Below are positions 16,432 to 25,471 of a DNA stretch of 43,391 nucleotides, in pieces. Below the pieces are notes generated by a model. That model was not told where the DNA came from. It was given only the letters and a program-made list of their open reading frames with translations, and ran no database searches. Both the position numbers and the translations under genes were made by a program. Source of the DNA: Treponema sp. (GTDB taxonomy: Bacteria > Spirochaetota > Spirochaetia > Treponematales > Breznakiellaceae); the NCBI GenBank assembly GCA_031276295.1, contig JAISNI010000110.1, forward strand, positions 1 to 43,391, given 5' to 3'. The stretch's first letter is position 1. The number at the start of each line of letters is the position of its first letter.

Positions 16432-17259
16432 TCATCTGCCCACTTTCCAGATTGCGAGTTTGATTTCTATATATTTGAGAATCTCGATAAGGAACCAGCC
16501 TATCCAGCCCAGAATGACCATGCAGACCATCATCTCGGGGATGACGAAGTAGTCTTTGGCCTGGCCCAGGAGGTAGCCGATGCCCATGCGGCCGCCGTAA
16601 CTTTCGCCGATGAGGAGCATCACAAGGCCCATTGCGACGCCGGTTTTGAGGCTCATGATGATGGAACCGAAGGCGTGCCAAAAGTACACTTTGCGGAGGA
16701 GCGTGAACTCGCTTGCCCCGAAGACCCGGGCGGATGCGAGGTAGCGGGGATCGGTGTCCTTGATGCCCTGGTAGGTGTTGAACAACACGGGGTAGAAGAT
16801 GCCAATGAACATGAGGAAGATGTGCATTTTGCTGCCGATACCGAAGAAGATGATGGTCATGGGTACCCAGGCGGGCGGGGGTATGGGGGAGAGGAGCTGC
16901 CAGAGGGGCAGCACGAAGGCGCGGATTTTGAGATTCCAGCCCATGAGGAGGCCGATAGGGACCGCGAGGACCACCGCGGTGGCGAAGGCGGTAAAAAACC
17001 GGCCCATGCTGTACGCGATGTGCAGTACCAGTTGTTTATGCCAAAGCATAAACCAGAAACGTTCGGCCACCACGCTTAAAGGGGGCAGGAGGCTTTCGGG
17101 GATGAGCTTCCAGCGGGGAAGGAATTCCCAGAGGAGGAGTATGGGGACGAGGACCGAAAGAAATTCCAGGGAGAAGAAGTTGCCCAGGGAATTTTTGAGA
17201 AAGCCCCAGAGTTCCTGCAAGAGACGGCGGAGGCCGCGGGTTTCATAATCGTTTGTCAT
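16432..17259 (-). CDS. ABC transporter permease (SsuC/TauC-like)
   Basis: Multiple TM segments and a BPD_transp_1-like loop (ASARVFGASEFTLLRKVYFWHAFGSIIMSLK). Confidence 0.92.
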   Translation of the reverse strand: MTNDYETRGLRRLLQELWGFLKNSLGNFFSLEFLSVLVPILLLWEFLPRWKLIPESLLPPLSVVAERFWFMLWHKQLVLHIAYSMGRFFTAFATAVVLAVPIGLLMGWNLKIRAFVLPLWQLLSPIPPPAWVPMTIIFFGIGSKMHIFLMFIGIFYPVLFNTYQGIKDTDPRYLASARVFGASEFTLLRKVYFWHAFGSIIMSLKTGVAMGLVMLLIGESYGGRMGIGYLLGQAKDYFVIPEMMVCMVILGWIGWFLIEILKYIEIKLAIWKVGR

Positions 17260-17426
17260 ACCGGCAGCCTTTTACCGCGCGGCGTTTTTTTCATGGAAGC
17301 CTCCATAATTCACTTAGAATCAAGTTAGGACAGAACCCGATTGTAATTACGGAGTTTTCCCCGGGACGGTTAGATCCGAGAAAAACTCCGGCGAAAAATC
17401 AACGGCAAACGCCGCGCGTTTTCATG

Positions 17427-18473
17427 CTACCAGGTGATGCCCTTAAATTCCGGCGCGAAAAGTCCGTCGCCGGGGTTTTGTTTGATCGTTCCCTGCCGCA
17501 GGAGGGCGTCGGCATAGCCTTTAAGCTGTTCCGCGGCAAGCTGAGTGGTGAAGCCCAGTTTGGGGTTGCTGTTGATGATAGCCTGCCGGTCAACGCTCAC
17601 GTATTTCTGGGCGATGTCAACAATGTCCTCCGCAATGGGGTTGGACAGGATGATCTGATCCGCCTCGGCAATGGCCTCAATGAAAGCCTTGGCATCGTTT
17701 AGCCGGGTTGCGATGAAGTTCTTGTTGGCGTTAATGGTTCTACAGGGCGGGTTCTCCCCGGCCAGGTTGGGGTCTATCGTGCCGTCCCCGTCCGCGTCTG
17801 AACTGCCGTTAAAGAGGGTCTTGTACTTGGGATTCCCGGCGGCGTCTTTTGCCAGCAGGGCCAGGGCGACAAAGGGTTCCTCCAGGATAGCTCCGTTCAC
17901 CTGGCCGGCATCCAGGGCGGCGATGGCCGCGCCGGGAGCGAGGGTTACGAGCTCAAAATCCGTATTGTACTGGTTGCGCAGCGCGTCCCTGATGAGGATC
18001 ACCGCGCAGCAGGTGGTGGAAAGGCCCGCGATCTGCCGGCCCTTAAGATCCGCGGGGGTCTTATAGGGCGCGTTCACCGGCACAACCAGCACCGAAGTAC
18101 AAGGGATCTTTACCTGGGCTATGATGGTGATGTCCTGACCATTGGCGATAGGGGTAATAACACCGGTGGGGCAGTTGAAAACGATGTCCGCTTCACCACC
18201 GACCACCGCCGCAACCCCGGAACCGGTCTGCTGAATATCCACCTCAAGGCCCCGTTTGGCAAAAAGCCCCTTCTCCTGAGCCACATAAAGGTTCAGGTGG
18301 TGGGTAGAGTTGGCATCCGCCACTATCACCTTTTTGCCTGAAAGAACGGGGGCCGCGGGCGCGGTAGCAGCCGGGGGCGTGGGCGTAGTTTGGGGTTCAT
18401 CTTTCTTTCCCCCGGCCCAGAGGGCGGCGGAAAAAACCGTCAATGCCAGAAACAGACAGAATGTCTTTTTCAT
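17427..18473 (-). CDS. ABC transporter substrate-binding protein (SsuA/NMT1-like)
   Basis: Signal peptide; VIVADANSTHHLNLYVAQEKGLFAKRGLEVDIQQTGSGVAAVVGGEADIVFNCPTGV. Confidence 0.9.
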   Translation of the reverse strand: MKKTFCLFLALTVFSAALWAGGKKDEPQTTPTPPAATAPAAPVLSGKKVIVADANSTHHLNLYVAQEKGLFAKRGLEVDIQQTGSGVAAVVGGEADIVFNCPTGVITPIANGQDITIIAQVKIPCTSVLVVPVNAPYKTPADLKGRQIAGLSTTCCAVILIRDALRNQYNTDFELVTLAPGAAIAALDAGQVNGAILEEPFVALALLAKDAAGNPKYKTLFNGSSDADGDGTIDPNLAGENPPCRTINANKNFIATRLNDAKAFIEAIAEADQIILSNPIAEDIVDIAQKYVSVDRQAIINSNPKLGFTTQLAAEQLKGYADALLRQGTIKQNPGDGLFAPEFKGITW

Positions 18474-18497
18474 AAACGTATCTCCTTTTATTCGAAA

Positions 18498-18658
18498 GTC
18501 TGGTTTAATACCCCGGAGCTCTGCTCCGGCTGAAATAAAGCAACGCTTTCAAAAATTTGGTATTAAACCAGACAGTCTAATAAATTTCCTATCGAACGAG
18601 CCTCCGGTTGAACTAACGCAACGCTAAAGATATCGCGGAGCTCTGCTCCACGGAGGCT
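18498..18658. repeat. Bipartite structured intergenic element, copy B
   Basis: 15-bp perfect IR gtctggtttaatacc/ggtattaaaccagac (18498-18512/18559-18573) enclosing ccggagctctgctccgg; then taataaatttcctatcgaacga; then stem agcctccg/cggaggct enclosing gcggagctctgctcc. Confidence 0.85.
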
Positions 18659-18860
18659 TATTCTTATAAATAATAAGTATTTAATCATATATTAAATACA
18701 TAGAATTAGTCAATGTATATTTTTACAAAATTTGAAGAAAAACCCTACCGGAGGAGGTCGGTGGAAGCCGTAACATCCGCCGCCTCGGTAACATTTTTGG
18801 TGAGGCGGTGCGTATTCTTGTCCGGGTTTTCACTTTCTGGTACAATTTGACCAACATACG

Positions 18861-18990
18861 AAGGAGATTGTCATAACCGATGACGAACCGCCGATTTTGG
18901 TTGAATGGGATGACAGGTATTCCGTAGGAATTGCCCTGATAGACGATCAGCATTATACTGCATTCCCCGTTTGGCGGAACGATTTGACCA
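18861..18990 (+). pseudogene. Bacteriohemerythrin N-terminal remnant
   Basis: AAGGAG, then I-TDDEPPILVEWDDRYSVGIALIDDQH, the canonical bacteriohemerythrin start, with ATA where ATG is expected and loss of similarity after DDQH. Confidence 0.65.
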
Positions 18991-19018
18991 AAGAGGCCGG
19001 ATCGATTATAATCAATGT

Positions 19019-19615
19019 ATGTTTACATTTATTCCATGCGCGGCAGGGTGCGGGCGTTCCGCGATTACGGGGTCGAATATCTGTGCCGTACATTCGGCCA
19101 ATGCCGGGGCGGAAGCAGAACGTATAGCCCGGTATATCGCCGGAGAGAAAACAATAAGGGATATCAATGCCCAAGGGCTGAATTTTGAAGGGGCCGATTT
19201 TAGCAGACGCCGCTTTTACGGCTGTAGTTTTCAACATGCTTTTTTTTTCCGTTGTTCTTTTTCATCTTCCTTTATGCGCCTGTGTTTTTTTGATTTTGCC
19301 TGTTTTTCTGAATGCAGCTTTGAAAAATCGGATATGACGTTTTTATCCTTTGCCGGCGCAAACATCAAAAACTCCAGCTTTAGAGGTTCCGAAATTCAGA
19401 ACGTCAACTACGGGGGATGCAGTATTTTCAATGTGGTCTTTGATAATTCAAATCTCTACAACAGCCGTTTTATTGAGGCGGATTTAAGAGATACAAGCAT
19501 TATTAACTGTAATTTAAAACAGGTTTATTTTATAAAAACCCGCCGGACAAACGTGATCATCAGAGCTTCCAATACCGCCGAAGCAATACACGACATGGAG
19601 CAAATTCAGGGATGA
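19019..19615 (+). CDS. Pentapeptide-repeat protein with N-terminal Cys/His motif
   Basis: NFEGADFSRRRFYGCSF..CSFEKSDMTFLSFAGANIKNSSFRGSEI..FDNSNLYNSRFIEADLRDTSI A(D/N)LXX periodicity; CAAGCGRSAITGSNICAVH at the N-terminus. Confidence 0.85.
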   Translation: MFTFIPCAAGCGRSAITGSNICAVHSANAGAEAERIARYIAGEKTIRDINAQGLNFEGADFSRRRFYGCSFQHAFFFRCSFSSSFMRLCFFDFACFSECSFEKSDMTFLSFAGANIKNSSFRGSEIQNVNYGGCSIFNVVFDNSNLYNSRFIEADLRDTSIINCNLKQVYFIKTRRTNVIIRASNTAEAIHDMEQIQG

Positions 19616-20295
19616 GACTTTTCTATTATTACTGTCATTTTGGATTCAGTAACTGTTATATTCTTGGAAGCGAATTACCCGCCGGTAACGGGGATCGCGT
19701 TAAGGTTTTTGAAAAGGAAGAGGCGCCTTCAATCCAAACCGGGGAAACACCCCTCAGGGAAGCTATCATCATCGATCCCGGATGTGTTGAAGAAAAAATG
19801 ATACAATTTATTGAAGATAATGACTACACCCTCCGGGCCGTACTCGTAACCCACGATCATTTAAACCACGTTCAGGGGCTGCGCTCTTTAATGCGTATAT
19901 ATAATGCGACGATATATTCGGTCAATCCGGTTGTGCGTAATCTTTCCGCCAATTTGGTGCGTGACGGCGATACCCTCAATATAGGGGCCTTTACGGTGGA
20001 GGTCATTTCGGTGCCCGGCCATTCGGCGGATTCTGCGGTTTTCAAGATAGACCGTATGCTTTTTACCGGTGATGCTTTAACCGCCGGTCTTGTAGGCCGT
20101 ACCGCAAGTGCATACGGGGAAACGATTCAAATGACCGCCCTCCAGAGCAAGCTGCTTTCCCTGCCCGGAGACTACACAGTGTTTCCCGGCCACGGGCCGC
20201 CTTCTTCCCTCGAGGCCGAACGCTATTTCAATGCCGGGATTCAACTCTACCGGCAGCAGAAGAATCACCGCCCTTCCTTTAAACCCATTGTATAG
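19612..20295 (+). CDS. MBL-fold metallohydrolase
   Basis: VLVTHDHLNHVQG, VPGHSADSAVF, FTGDAL, VFPGHGPPSS; overlaps the upstream stop (ATGA). Confidence 0.88.
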   Translation: MRLFYYYCHFGFSNCYILGSELPAGNGDRVKVFEKEEAPSIQTGETPLREAIIIDPGCVEEKMIQFIEDNDYTLRAVLVTHDHLNHVQGLRSLMRIYNATIYSVNPVVRNLSANLVRDGDTLNIGAFTVEVISVPGHSADSAVFKIDRMLFTGDALTAGLVGRTASAYGETIQMTALQSKLLSLPGDYTVFPGHGPPSSLEAERYFNAGIQLYRQQKNHRPSFKPIV

Positions 20296-20390
20296 CGGGC
20301 CCTCTCTGTTAAAACGTTGGAGAACAAGCACAGTTCTGAAATTACGCCGCATCTGAATAGTTACGGAAGCGGTTTTGCCGCCATAAGGTT

Positions 20391-22172
20391 TTAGTCTCCG
20401 GCGGTCTGTACCCTCCATACCCTGCCGGCGTTCAGATTCCAGCGGGACCTGGTAAACGCGGAAAATGCCCGGGCTTCCCGCTCAAAGGTCTGCCCTATTT
20501 CGGGCCAGTATCCGCCTGTCCTGTCGGGATGCGGAAGTATGGTTCTGCGCCAGGAATTATTGAGCCTGCCCGCAATGGTTCCGCCGAAATAGGCGCCGGC
20601 CTGGGAAGCCGACTGCTGCATGATATAGGCCATAAATTCGTTGATTAAGAGGTATTCGTCATTCGAATCGTATGCCTGATATTCCATAAAATTGACGATA
20701 AAACGCCGCGCCGGAGGGGGGAGCGCATTAAAGCGGTTCAGGCTGAACTGCCGGAAGTCTTCGTTAAGAAAGAAAATGCCGTGGTAGCCCTCGTGTGTCA
20801 TTAAAAGGGTACGGGTGGCGGCGGACGATTGCCGCGAAATCGAGATGATCGCCCCCTCCCCTGCTGCTATACGCCCGTCCCGGCGTATTATGATGCCGTT
20901 ACGCACAAGTATCTCCTCCAGCAGGCGTTCTTCGGGAAGAAGGGGGAATGACGTATCCCTTGCGGCCTCAAAAAAAGCGGCTAGGGATTCGGCGCGGTAG
21001 TCGTGGGCGTTCCAACCGTGCTTGTCCTTGATTTCGCTGTCGGCCATAAGCCGCCCGCGGTAGCCTGTCTTTTCCGTAAAAAAGGCAAGCCGCTTGAAAA
21101 GATCATCCTGAACATCGTAATCCGCGGTATCAAAAATGAGGATAGACGGGAAGCCCTCCCAACGGAAGATCTCGAAGCGCTGGTCCCGCCAGTTCTCGCG
21201 GGGATACGCAAGGACGATACCGGGATCCGCGGGGATAGGCATCGGGAAAGGACGGGAGGGGGCAGGAACACAGGTAAAGGAAAGAGGAGAGGCATCGGAG
21301 GAGAGGCTCAGGGGGAAAGCGCCGGGGAGGGCGCCTGATGGAATGAAGAGGCGCTGCCTTTCCCCAAAGGCCCCCCCCAGGTATTCAAAGCGCAGCTTAC
21401 CCGCCTTGACGGAGGCGGCCGGGCTGGACGCGGAAGACGCGGCGTCCAATGCGGGAAGCTCCACAGACACCTCAAAAGCGGCGCTTGGGCTGCCCCCTCC
21501 GGTTAATTCACGCTGACCGTAGCCGTCAAACGCGTAGGCGTCCGGTAGATTGATGATAAAAGAGCCCCCCGCCTTTTCTTCCCGATACACAAAGGGGCTC
21601 AGGGCTATTCCTCCGTCTCCGTCCAGGGAAAATCCATACCATCTTTCCGTTAAACGGAGCGCCCTGATCCGCACGGAAGGACGACCTCCAAACGTCGCCT
21701 TTGAAAGAGAGCCGGCCTCCGCGGCCGTATCCCTCATATACACGGAAAATTTTCCGAACAACGGCCCTGAAAACGGTACGGCATACCTCAAGCTGCCCCC
21801 CGCGTCCAGGCCGAGCCCTGTATTCAGGGGTAATTCCCAGGCCGTTTCCCCTTCAATCTCAAAGACAAGCATGAAATTCCGCCTGAACTTCGCAATTTCT
21901 TCCGCAGGAGATGCGATCTCGTATTCCAGTTCCAGGGAAGAACCGGACGGCACGGAAAGAGCGTTTTCCAGGGTATAGTCCAGCCTGTTTCGTTTGGAGA
22001 AAAAGATCGTCCCCTGTACGGCTTCAGGCGATAAACCGTACAGCGCCGTTCCTGCACCATGTACGCCGGTTTCAAAAGAAAAATCCGCGGCCTTCTTAAA
22101 AGAGCAGGATGCCGAGAGAAACGGAATAAAAAAAAGCAAGCAGGCGAGGGCGCAAGGCCTAAAATAATTCAT
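20391..22172 (-). CDS. Putative zinc-metallopeptidase-like lipoprotein
   Basis: Lipobox FLSASCS; MTHEGYHGIFF contains HExxH, downstream YLLINEFMAYIMQQ could supply a third ligand. Confidence 0.6.
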   Translation of the reverse strand: MNYFRPCALACLLFFIPFLSASCSFKKAADFSFETGVHGAGTALYGLSPEAVQGTIFFSKRNRLDYTLENALSVPSGSSLELEYEIASPAEEIAKFRRNFMLVFEIEGETAWELPLNTGLGLDAGGSLRYAVPFSGPLFGKFSVYMRDTAAEAGSLSKATFGGRPSVRIRALRLTERWYGFSLDGDGGIALSPFVYREEKAGGSFIINLPDAYAFDGYGQRELTGGGSPSAAFEVSVELPALDAASSASSPAASVKAGKLRFEYLGGAFGERQRLFIPSGALPGAFPLSLSSDASPLSFTCVPAPSRPFPMPIPADPGIVLAYPRENWRDQRFEIFRWEGFPSILIFDTADYDVQDDLFKRLAFFTEKTGYRGRLMADSEIKDKHGWNAHDYRAESLAAFFEAARDTSFPLLPEERLLEEILVRNGIIIRRDGRIAAGEGAIISISRQSSAATRTLLMTHEGYHGIFFLNEDFRQFSLNRFNALPPPARRFIVNFMEYQAYDSNDEYLLINEFMAYIMQQSASQAGAYFGGTIAGRLNNSWRRTILPHPDRTGGYWPEIGQTFEREARAFSAFTRSRWNLNAGRVWRVQTAGD

Positions 22173-22245
22173 ATTTTCCTATTATTCCTAACATTTCAGG
22201 GGAAACACCGGTACACCGGTAAGCCTGGCGCTCATCAGCGCTTCC

Positions 22246-23031
22246 TTAAAGAGCGATGATACTCTTTGCGATAAGCTGGGCAAGAGCGTACTTTCTTTCC
22301 TGGGTAACTCCGGAATCGTGGCGGAGAAAGGTTTCAAGCTGGGCACAGAAGGAATCGGGAAGGATAGGAAGCTCAAGCGCTTGCCGGTAATAGGCGCGGT
22401 GGCCCGGCTCAAAACGACGGTTAATGCAGAAAAGGACAAGGCACGCGTATTTAATAAAGAGAGCCGACGAGATGAGGTAATAGTAATCGTCCCCCTGGAA
22501 CAGGGCAGCGCCGAGGTCATTCAGGGCATGTTCCATCTTGGATTCGTGAACAAAACGCATCTCCAGCCAGAAGTCTTCGTTCAGGTTTTCGAGCCTCCGC
22601 CGTATGCCTCCAATCCAGCCGCTCCTGTCGTACAGTATCTCTCCATAGGCCAGACGGTAATAACCGTAGGTTCCCGAATCCTTAATAAGCCAGAGGCTGT
22701 CAAGTTTCGTATCGGCAAAGTTTATAAGTTCTTCTATATTAGAGACAGCTTTATACTCCATCCTGACCGGTATATTACCGATGAGGAAGCGATCCTTGTT
22801 TTCCCTGCCCGATGTTTCAAAGGCAGACACATCGGTGCCGAACAGCTTCCGCCTCTCTTCGCTTCCGGGGATAGTATCCGTACAAAAAACATCAAGGATA
22901 AGGGCAAAATAGGGATCCAGGGTATCCTCAAGCGCAGCTTCATTCAGGCTTATACATTCAACCCCCGGCCATTGGGAGAGCGTGCCGGTAAAACGGTCCG
23001 CAAGCAATTTGGTCTTATGTTTCATTATCAT
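22246..23031 (-). CDS. Conserved hypothetical, possibly DUF4037/nucleotidyltransferase-like
   Basis: FALILDVFCTDTIP..RKLFG..IPVRMEYKAV layout and C-terminal helices; weak recognition only. Confidence 0.4.
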   Translation of the reverse strand: MIMKHKTKLLADRFTGTLSQWPGVECISLNEAALEDTLDPYFALILDVFCTDTIPGSEERRKLFGTDVSAFETSGRENKDRFLIGNIPVRMEYKAVSNIEELINFADTKLDSLWLIKDSGTYGYYRLAYGEILYDRSGWIGGIRRRLENLNEDFWLEMRFVHESKMEHALNDLGAALFQGDDYYYLISSALFIKYACLVLFCINRRFEPGHRAYYRQALELPILPDSFCAQLETFLRHDSGVTQERKYALAQLIAKSIIAL

Positions 23032-23119
23032 TCCCCTCGGACGAAGATACTCAGGAACTTGCTCCCGGGTTCTTCAGTAGTATACAATACCTCTTTATGA
23101 ATATACTGAAAAATACTGA

Positions 23120-23178
23120 CGAACCGTAGGTTCGCTCAAACCACAGGTTACGAACTTACGGTTCCGAACCTGTGGTTC
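23120..23178. repeat. Interleaved palindrome array (A-B-A'-B')
   Basis: CGAACCgtaGGTTCG, AACCacaGGTT, GAACttacGGTTC, GAACCtgtGGTTC in tandem; B/B' (23139-23149/23167-23177) an 11-bp perfect IR, A/A' (23121-23134/23151-23164) 13/14. Confidence 0.8.
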
Positions 23179-23232
23179 GCCGTATGCAGAGGGTATTATC
23201 CCCCCTCAGCACGAATAAAGTAAGGAGGATCC

Positions 23233-23781
23233 GTGCATCTGCTCGCATTTATACCTCACCGTGATGTCTTTCCCGTACTGCGCGCGTACCAGCGCGTTCT
23301 GTTTGCCGGAGGGGTTGAAGGGGCGTATTCCTTTCCCCCGGCGGCGCCTCTTGCACTGTTGAGCCGTCCCCTTTCGGCGGCGGCTTTGAAGACTCTTGCG
23401 GGCGCCCTGCGTGAAGAAAGCCTTGCCGGCGGACGGGACGGGAAATTCCGTTCGGGCCCTGCCGTAGTGCAGGACTTACCGGAGCTTTTCGGCAGTATCA
23501 GGGCTTTGCTGGGAATAGAACTGGACGGACTTCCCGGTACGGCAGCCCCGGAACAGGCGGGAGCGGAGGTTCTGTACCGCTTCCCCCGGCCCGCCCTCTG
23601 TACGGCCCTTATTCTGAATACCGTCCCCCCTCAGGATTCTATACCCCCCGTATTTTCATTCCGCGCCGCGGCGCTTGCAAATATAGACTTGAGCTTCCGC
23701 CCGATCTCCGCGGCAGGTTCCATCCGCGGCTATACCGCCGAATGGGAGACGGGCCCCCTGGTTTGGCTGCCTAAGTTATAA
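23233..23781 (+). CDS. Hypothetical protein
   Basis: AAGGAGG RBS before GTG start; no recognised domain. Confidence 0.6.
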   Translation: MHLLAFIPHRDVFPVLRAYQRVLFAGGVEGAYSFPPAAPLALLSRPLSAAALKTLAGALREESLAGGRDGKFRSGPAVVQDLPELFGSIRALLGIELDGLPGTAAPEQAGAEVLYRFPRPALCTALILNTVPPQDSIPPVFSFRAAALANIDLSFRPISAAGSIRGYTAEWETGPLVWLPKL

Positions 23782-23834
23782 CCGGCAAGCGGCAGCTAAT
23801 CCCTCTCTGCCATCTTTACGCTCATAGTCAGCAA

Positions 23835-23874
23835 AAGGCGTCCTAAAAAACCGGCGGGGTTTTAAAGACGCCTT
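23835..23874. terminator. Bidirectional terminator between convergent genes
   Basis: aaggcgtc-ctaaaaaaccggcggggttttaaa-gacgcctt nested hairpin with A/T runs. Confidence 0.7.
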
Positions 23875-23882
23875 GAAACCGG

Positions 23883-24641
23883 CTATACTTTTCCTAAAAG
23901 GAATTTCCGGCTTAGGACTAGGCTTTCAAAGGGATCGGCAAGAAAATCGGCATCCTGCTCGATGACCGCATAGGGAATATTCTGCGCCTTGCAAAGCGGG
24001 ATGATCTCGTCCCAGTCGAGATTGCCCTCGCCGATTTCAGCGTATTGGCGGATACGGTCGACGATGCGGTAATCTTTAAAGTGAATAACCTTGATACGGC
24101 CGTCCAGTTTTTTGATGTATTTGAGGGGATTGCCGCCGCCTGCCTGTACCCAAAAGGTGTCGAGGATAAAGTTGAGATCGGGACACTCTTCGATGACGCG
24201 GTCTATGGCAGGGACGCCGCCCCATTTCTGGAACTCAAAGTCGTGATTATGGTAGCCGAAGCTCAGACCTTCGTCCGCAACCTGCCTGCATATCTCGTTG
24301 GCTTTCCTGATAAAGCGTGTCCAGCCTTCGTAGCTGTTGGGGTACACATCGCCCGGCCGTGATCCAAGGCCGATTTGACCGCACCCCAGCTTTTTGTGTT
24401 CGGCAATGACTTTTTTCAGTTCGGACGGGTCGCTTAAACGCGGCCAGGGAACGTGGGTAACGCATACGTCAAGCCCAAGCTCTTTAACCCAGGCTGAAAG
24501 CAGGTCTATATCGCAAGGGCCGAAACCGGAAATTTGAATTACATCAAAACCAATAGCCTTGGTTCTCCGCAGGGTAGCTTCAATATCCTCCGGAGTTTTA
24601 CAGTATTCCCGCGCCGAATACAACTGAGCCCCAATTTTCAT
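23883..24641 (-). CDS. Sugar phosphate isomerase/epimerase (xylose isomerase-like TIM barrel)
   Basis: MKIGAQLYSAREYCKTPEDIEATLRRTKAIGFDVIQISGFG..YHNHDFEF..LDTFWVQAGGGNPLKYIKKLDGRIKVIHFKD. Confidence 0.9.
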   Translation of the reverse strand: MKIGAQLYSAREYCKTPEDIEATLRRTKAIGFDVIQISGFGPCDIDLLSAWVKELGLDVCVTHVPWPRLSDPSELKKVIAEHKKLGCGQIGLGSRPGDVYPNSYEGWTRFIRKANEICRQVADEGLSFGYHNHDFEFQKWGGVPAIDRVIEECPDLNFILDTFWVQAGGGNPLKYIKKLDGRIKVIHFKDYRIVDRIRQYAEIGEGNLDWDEIIPLCKAQNIPYAVIEQDADFLADPFESLVLSRKFLLGKV

Positions 24642-24741
24642 GTGGAATTCTCCTATAACATAAAATAAAGATAATACTCACTAACTATAATACAGCATTC
24701 GGTTTTATTCAATGAAGATACCCAACAAGCTCCCCCTCCGT

Positions 24742-25464
24742 TTACGGCATCCCCAGCCTGGTTAAGGGCCAATACCGGAACAGGGCCTTGCCGGCTATAT
24801 AATCAACCGGTATAGGCCCCCAGGTGCGGGAATCGTTGGTGTTGCTGCGGTCGTCCGAGAGGACAAAGTACTCGCCTTCGCCCAGAACCATCGTTTCCAT
24901 ATTACCGGAAAAGGGAAGGGACTCGTCCCAAAGCGCGGGTATCTGGGGGATAGTAACATTGTAGTTCTGTTCGGCTACTTCATACTCCGTAAGCGTATAC
25001 TCGCTCTCTTTAGGTTTTACGCGGAGTACGAAATTGGCCATGGAAATCTCATCCCCGGGCAGGGCCAAGACCCGTTTGATATACCAGTTTTCCCCCTTGT
25101 TGTCAAAGCTGACACGCTGGGCGGTAAAGAACCGGATAAGGTTATCCAGCACGGCGCTTACAAGATTCCGCTGATCCGGCCTGCCGGTATCAATAAGCAC
25201 GATGTTACCGCGGCGGACAGGAAGGACAGGCGGACGGGAATCTACGGGAAACAGGGAAAGAAACGTATAGGAGGAAAATACCAGAAAATCCCCGGAATGT
25301 AAGCCGGGCTGCATGGATTCATTTTCCAGGACACGGAATGAAAATAGCAGGTTGGTAAACACCGTATAAAGCAAAAAAAAACCAAGGAACCAGATAAAAC
25401 CCCAATGTGCATGACGACGCTGTTTTTTCTGATCGGCATAAGAAAATTTTTTCTTTTCAAACAT
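24742..25464 (-). CDS. Signal peptidase I (paralog 1)
   Basis: RVLENESMQPGLHSGD (Ser region), WYIKRVLALPGDE (Lys region), YFVLSDDRSNTNDSRTWGPIP. Confidence 0.92.
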   Translation of the reverse strand: MFEKKKFSYADQKKQRRHAHWGFIWFLGFFLLYTVFTNLLFSFRVLENESMQPGLHSGDFLVFSSYTFLSLFPVDSRPPVLPVRRGNIVLIDTGRPDQRNLVSAVLDNLIRFFTAQRVSFDNKGENWYIKRVLALPGDEISMANFVLRVKPKESEYTLTEYEVAEQNYNVTIPQIPALWDESLPFSGNMETMVLGEGEYFVLSDDRSNTNDSRTWGPIPVDYIAGKALFRYWPLTRLGMP

Positions 25465-25471
25465 AATGTAT

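Noticed and set aside
18474-18720. Known riboswitch (SAM or similar) upstream of the ABC operon
   Set aside because: I could not match any known riboswitch consensus by eye; the structure is better explained as repeat element B, though function is untested.
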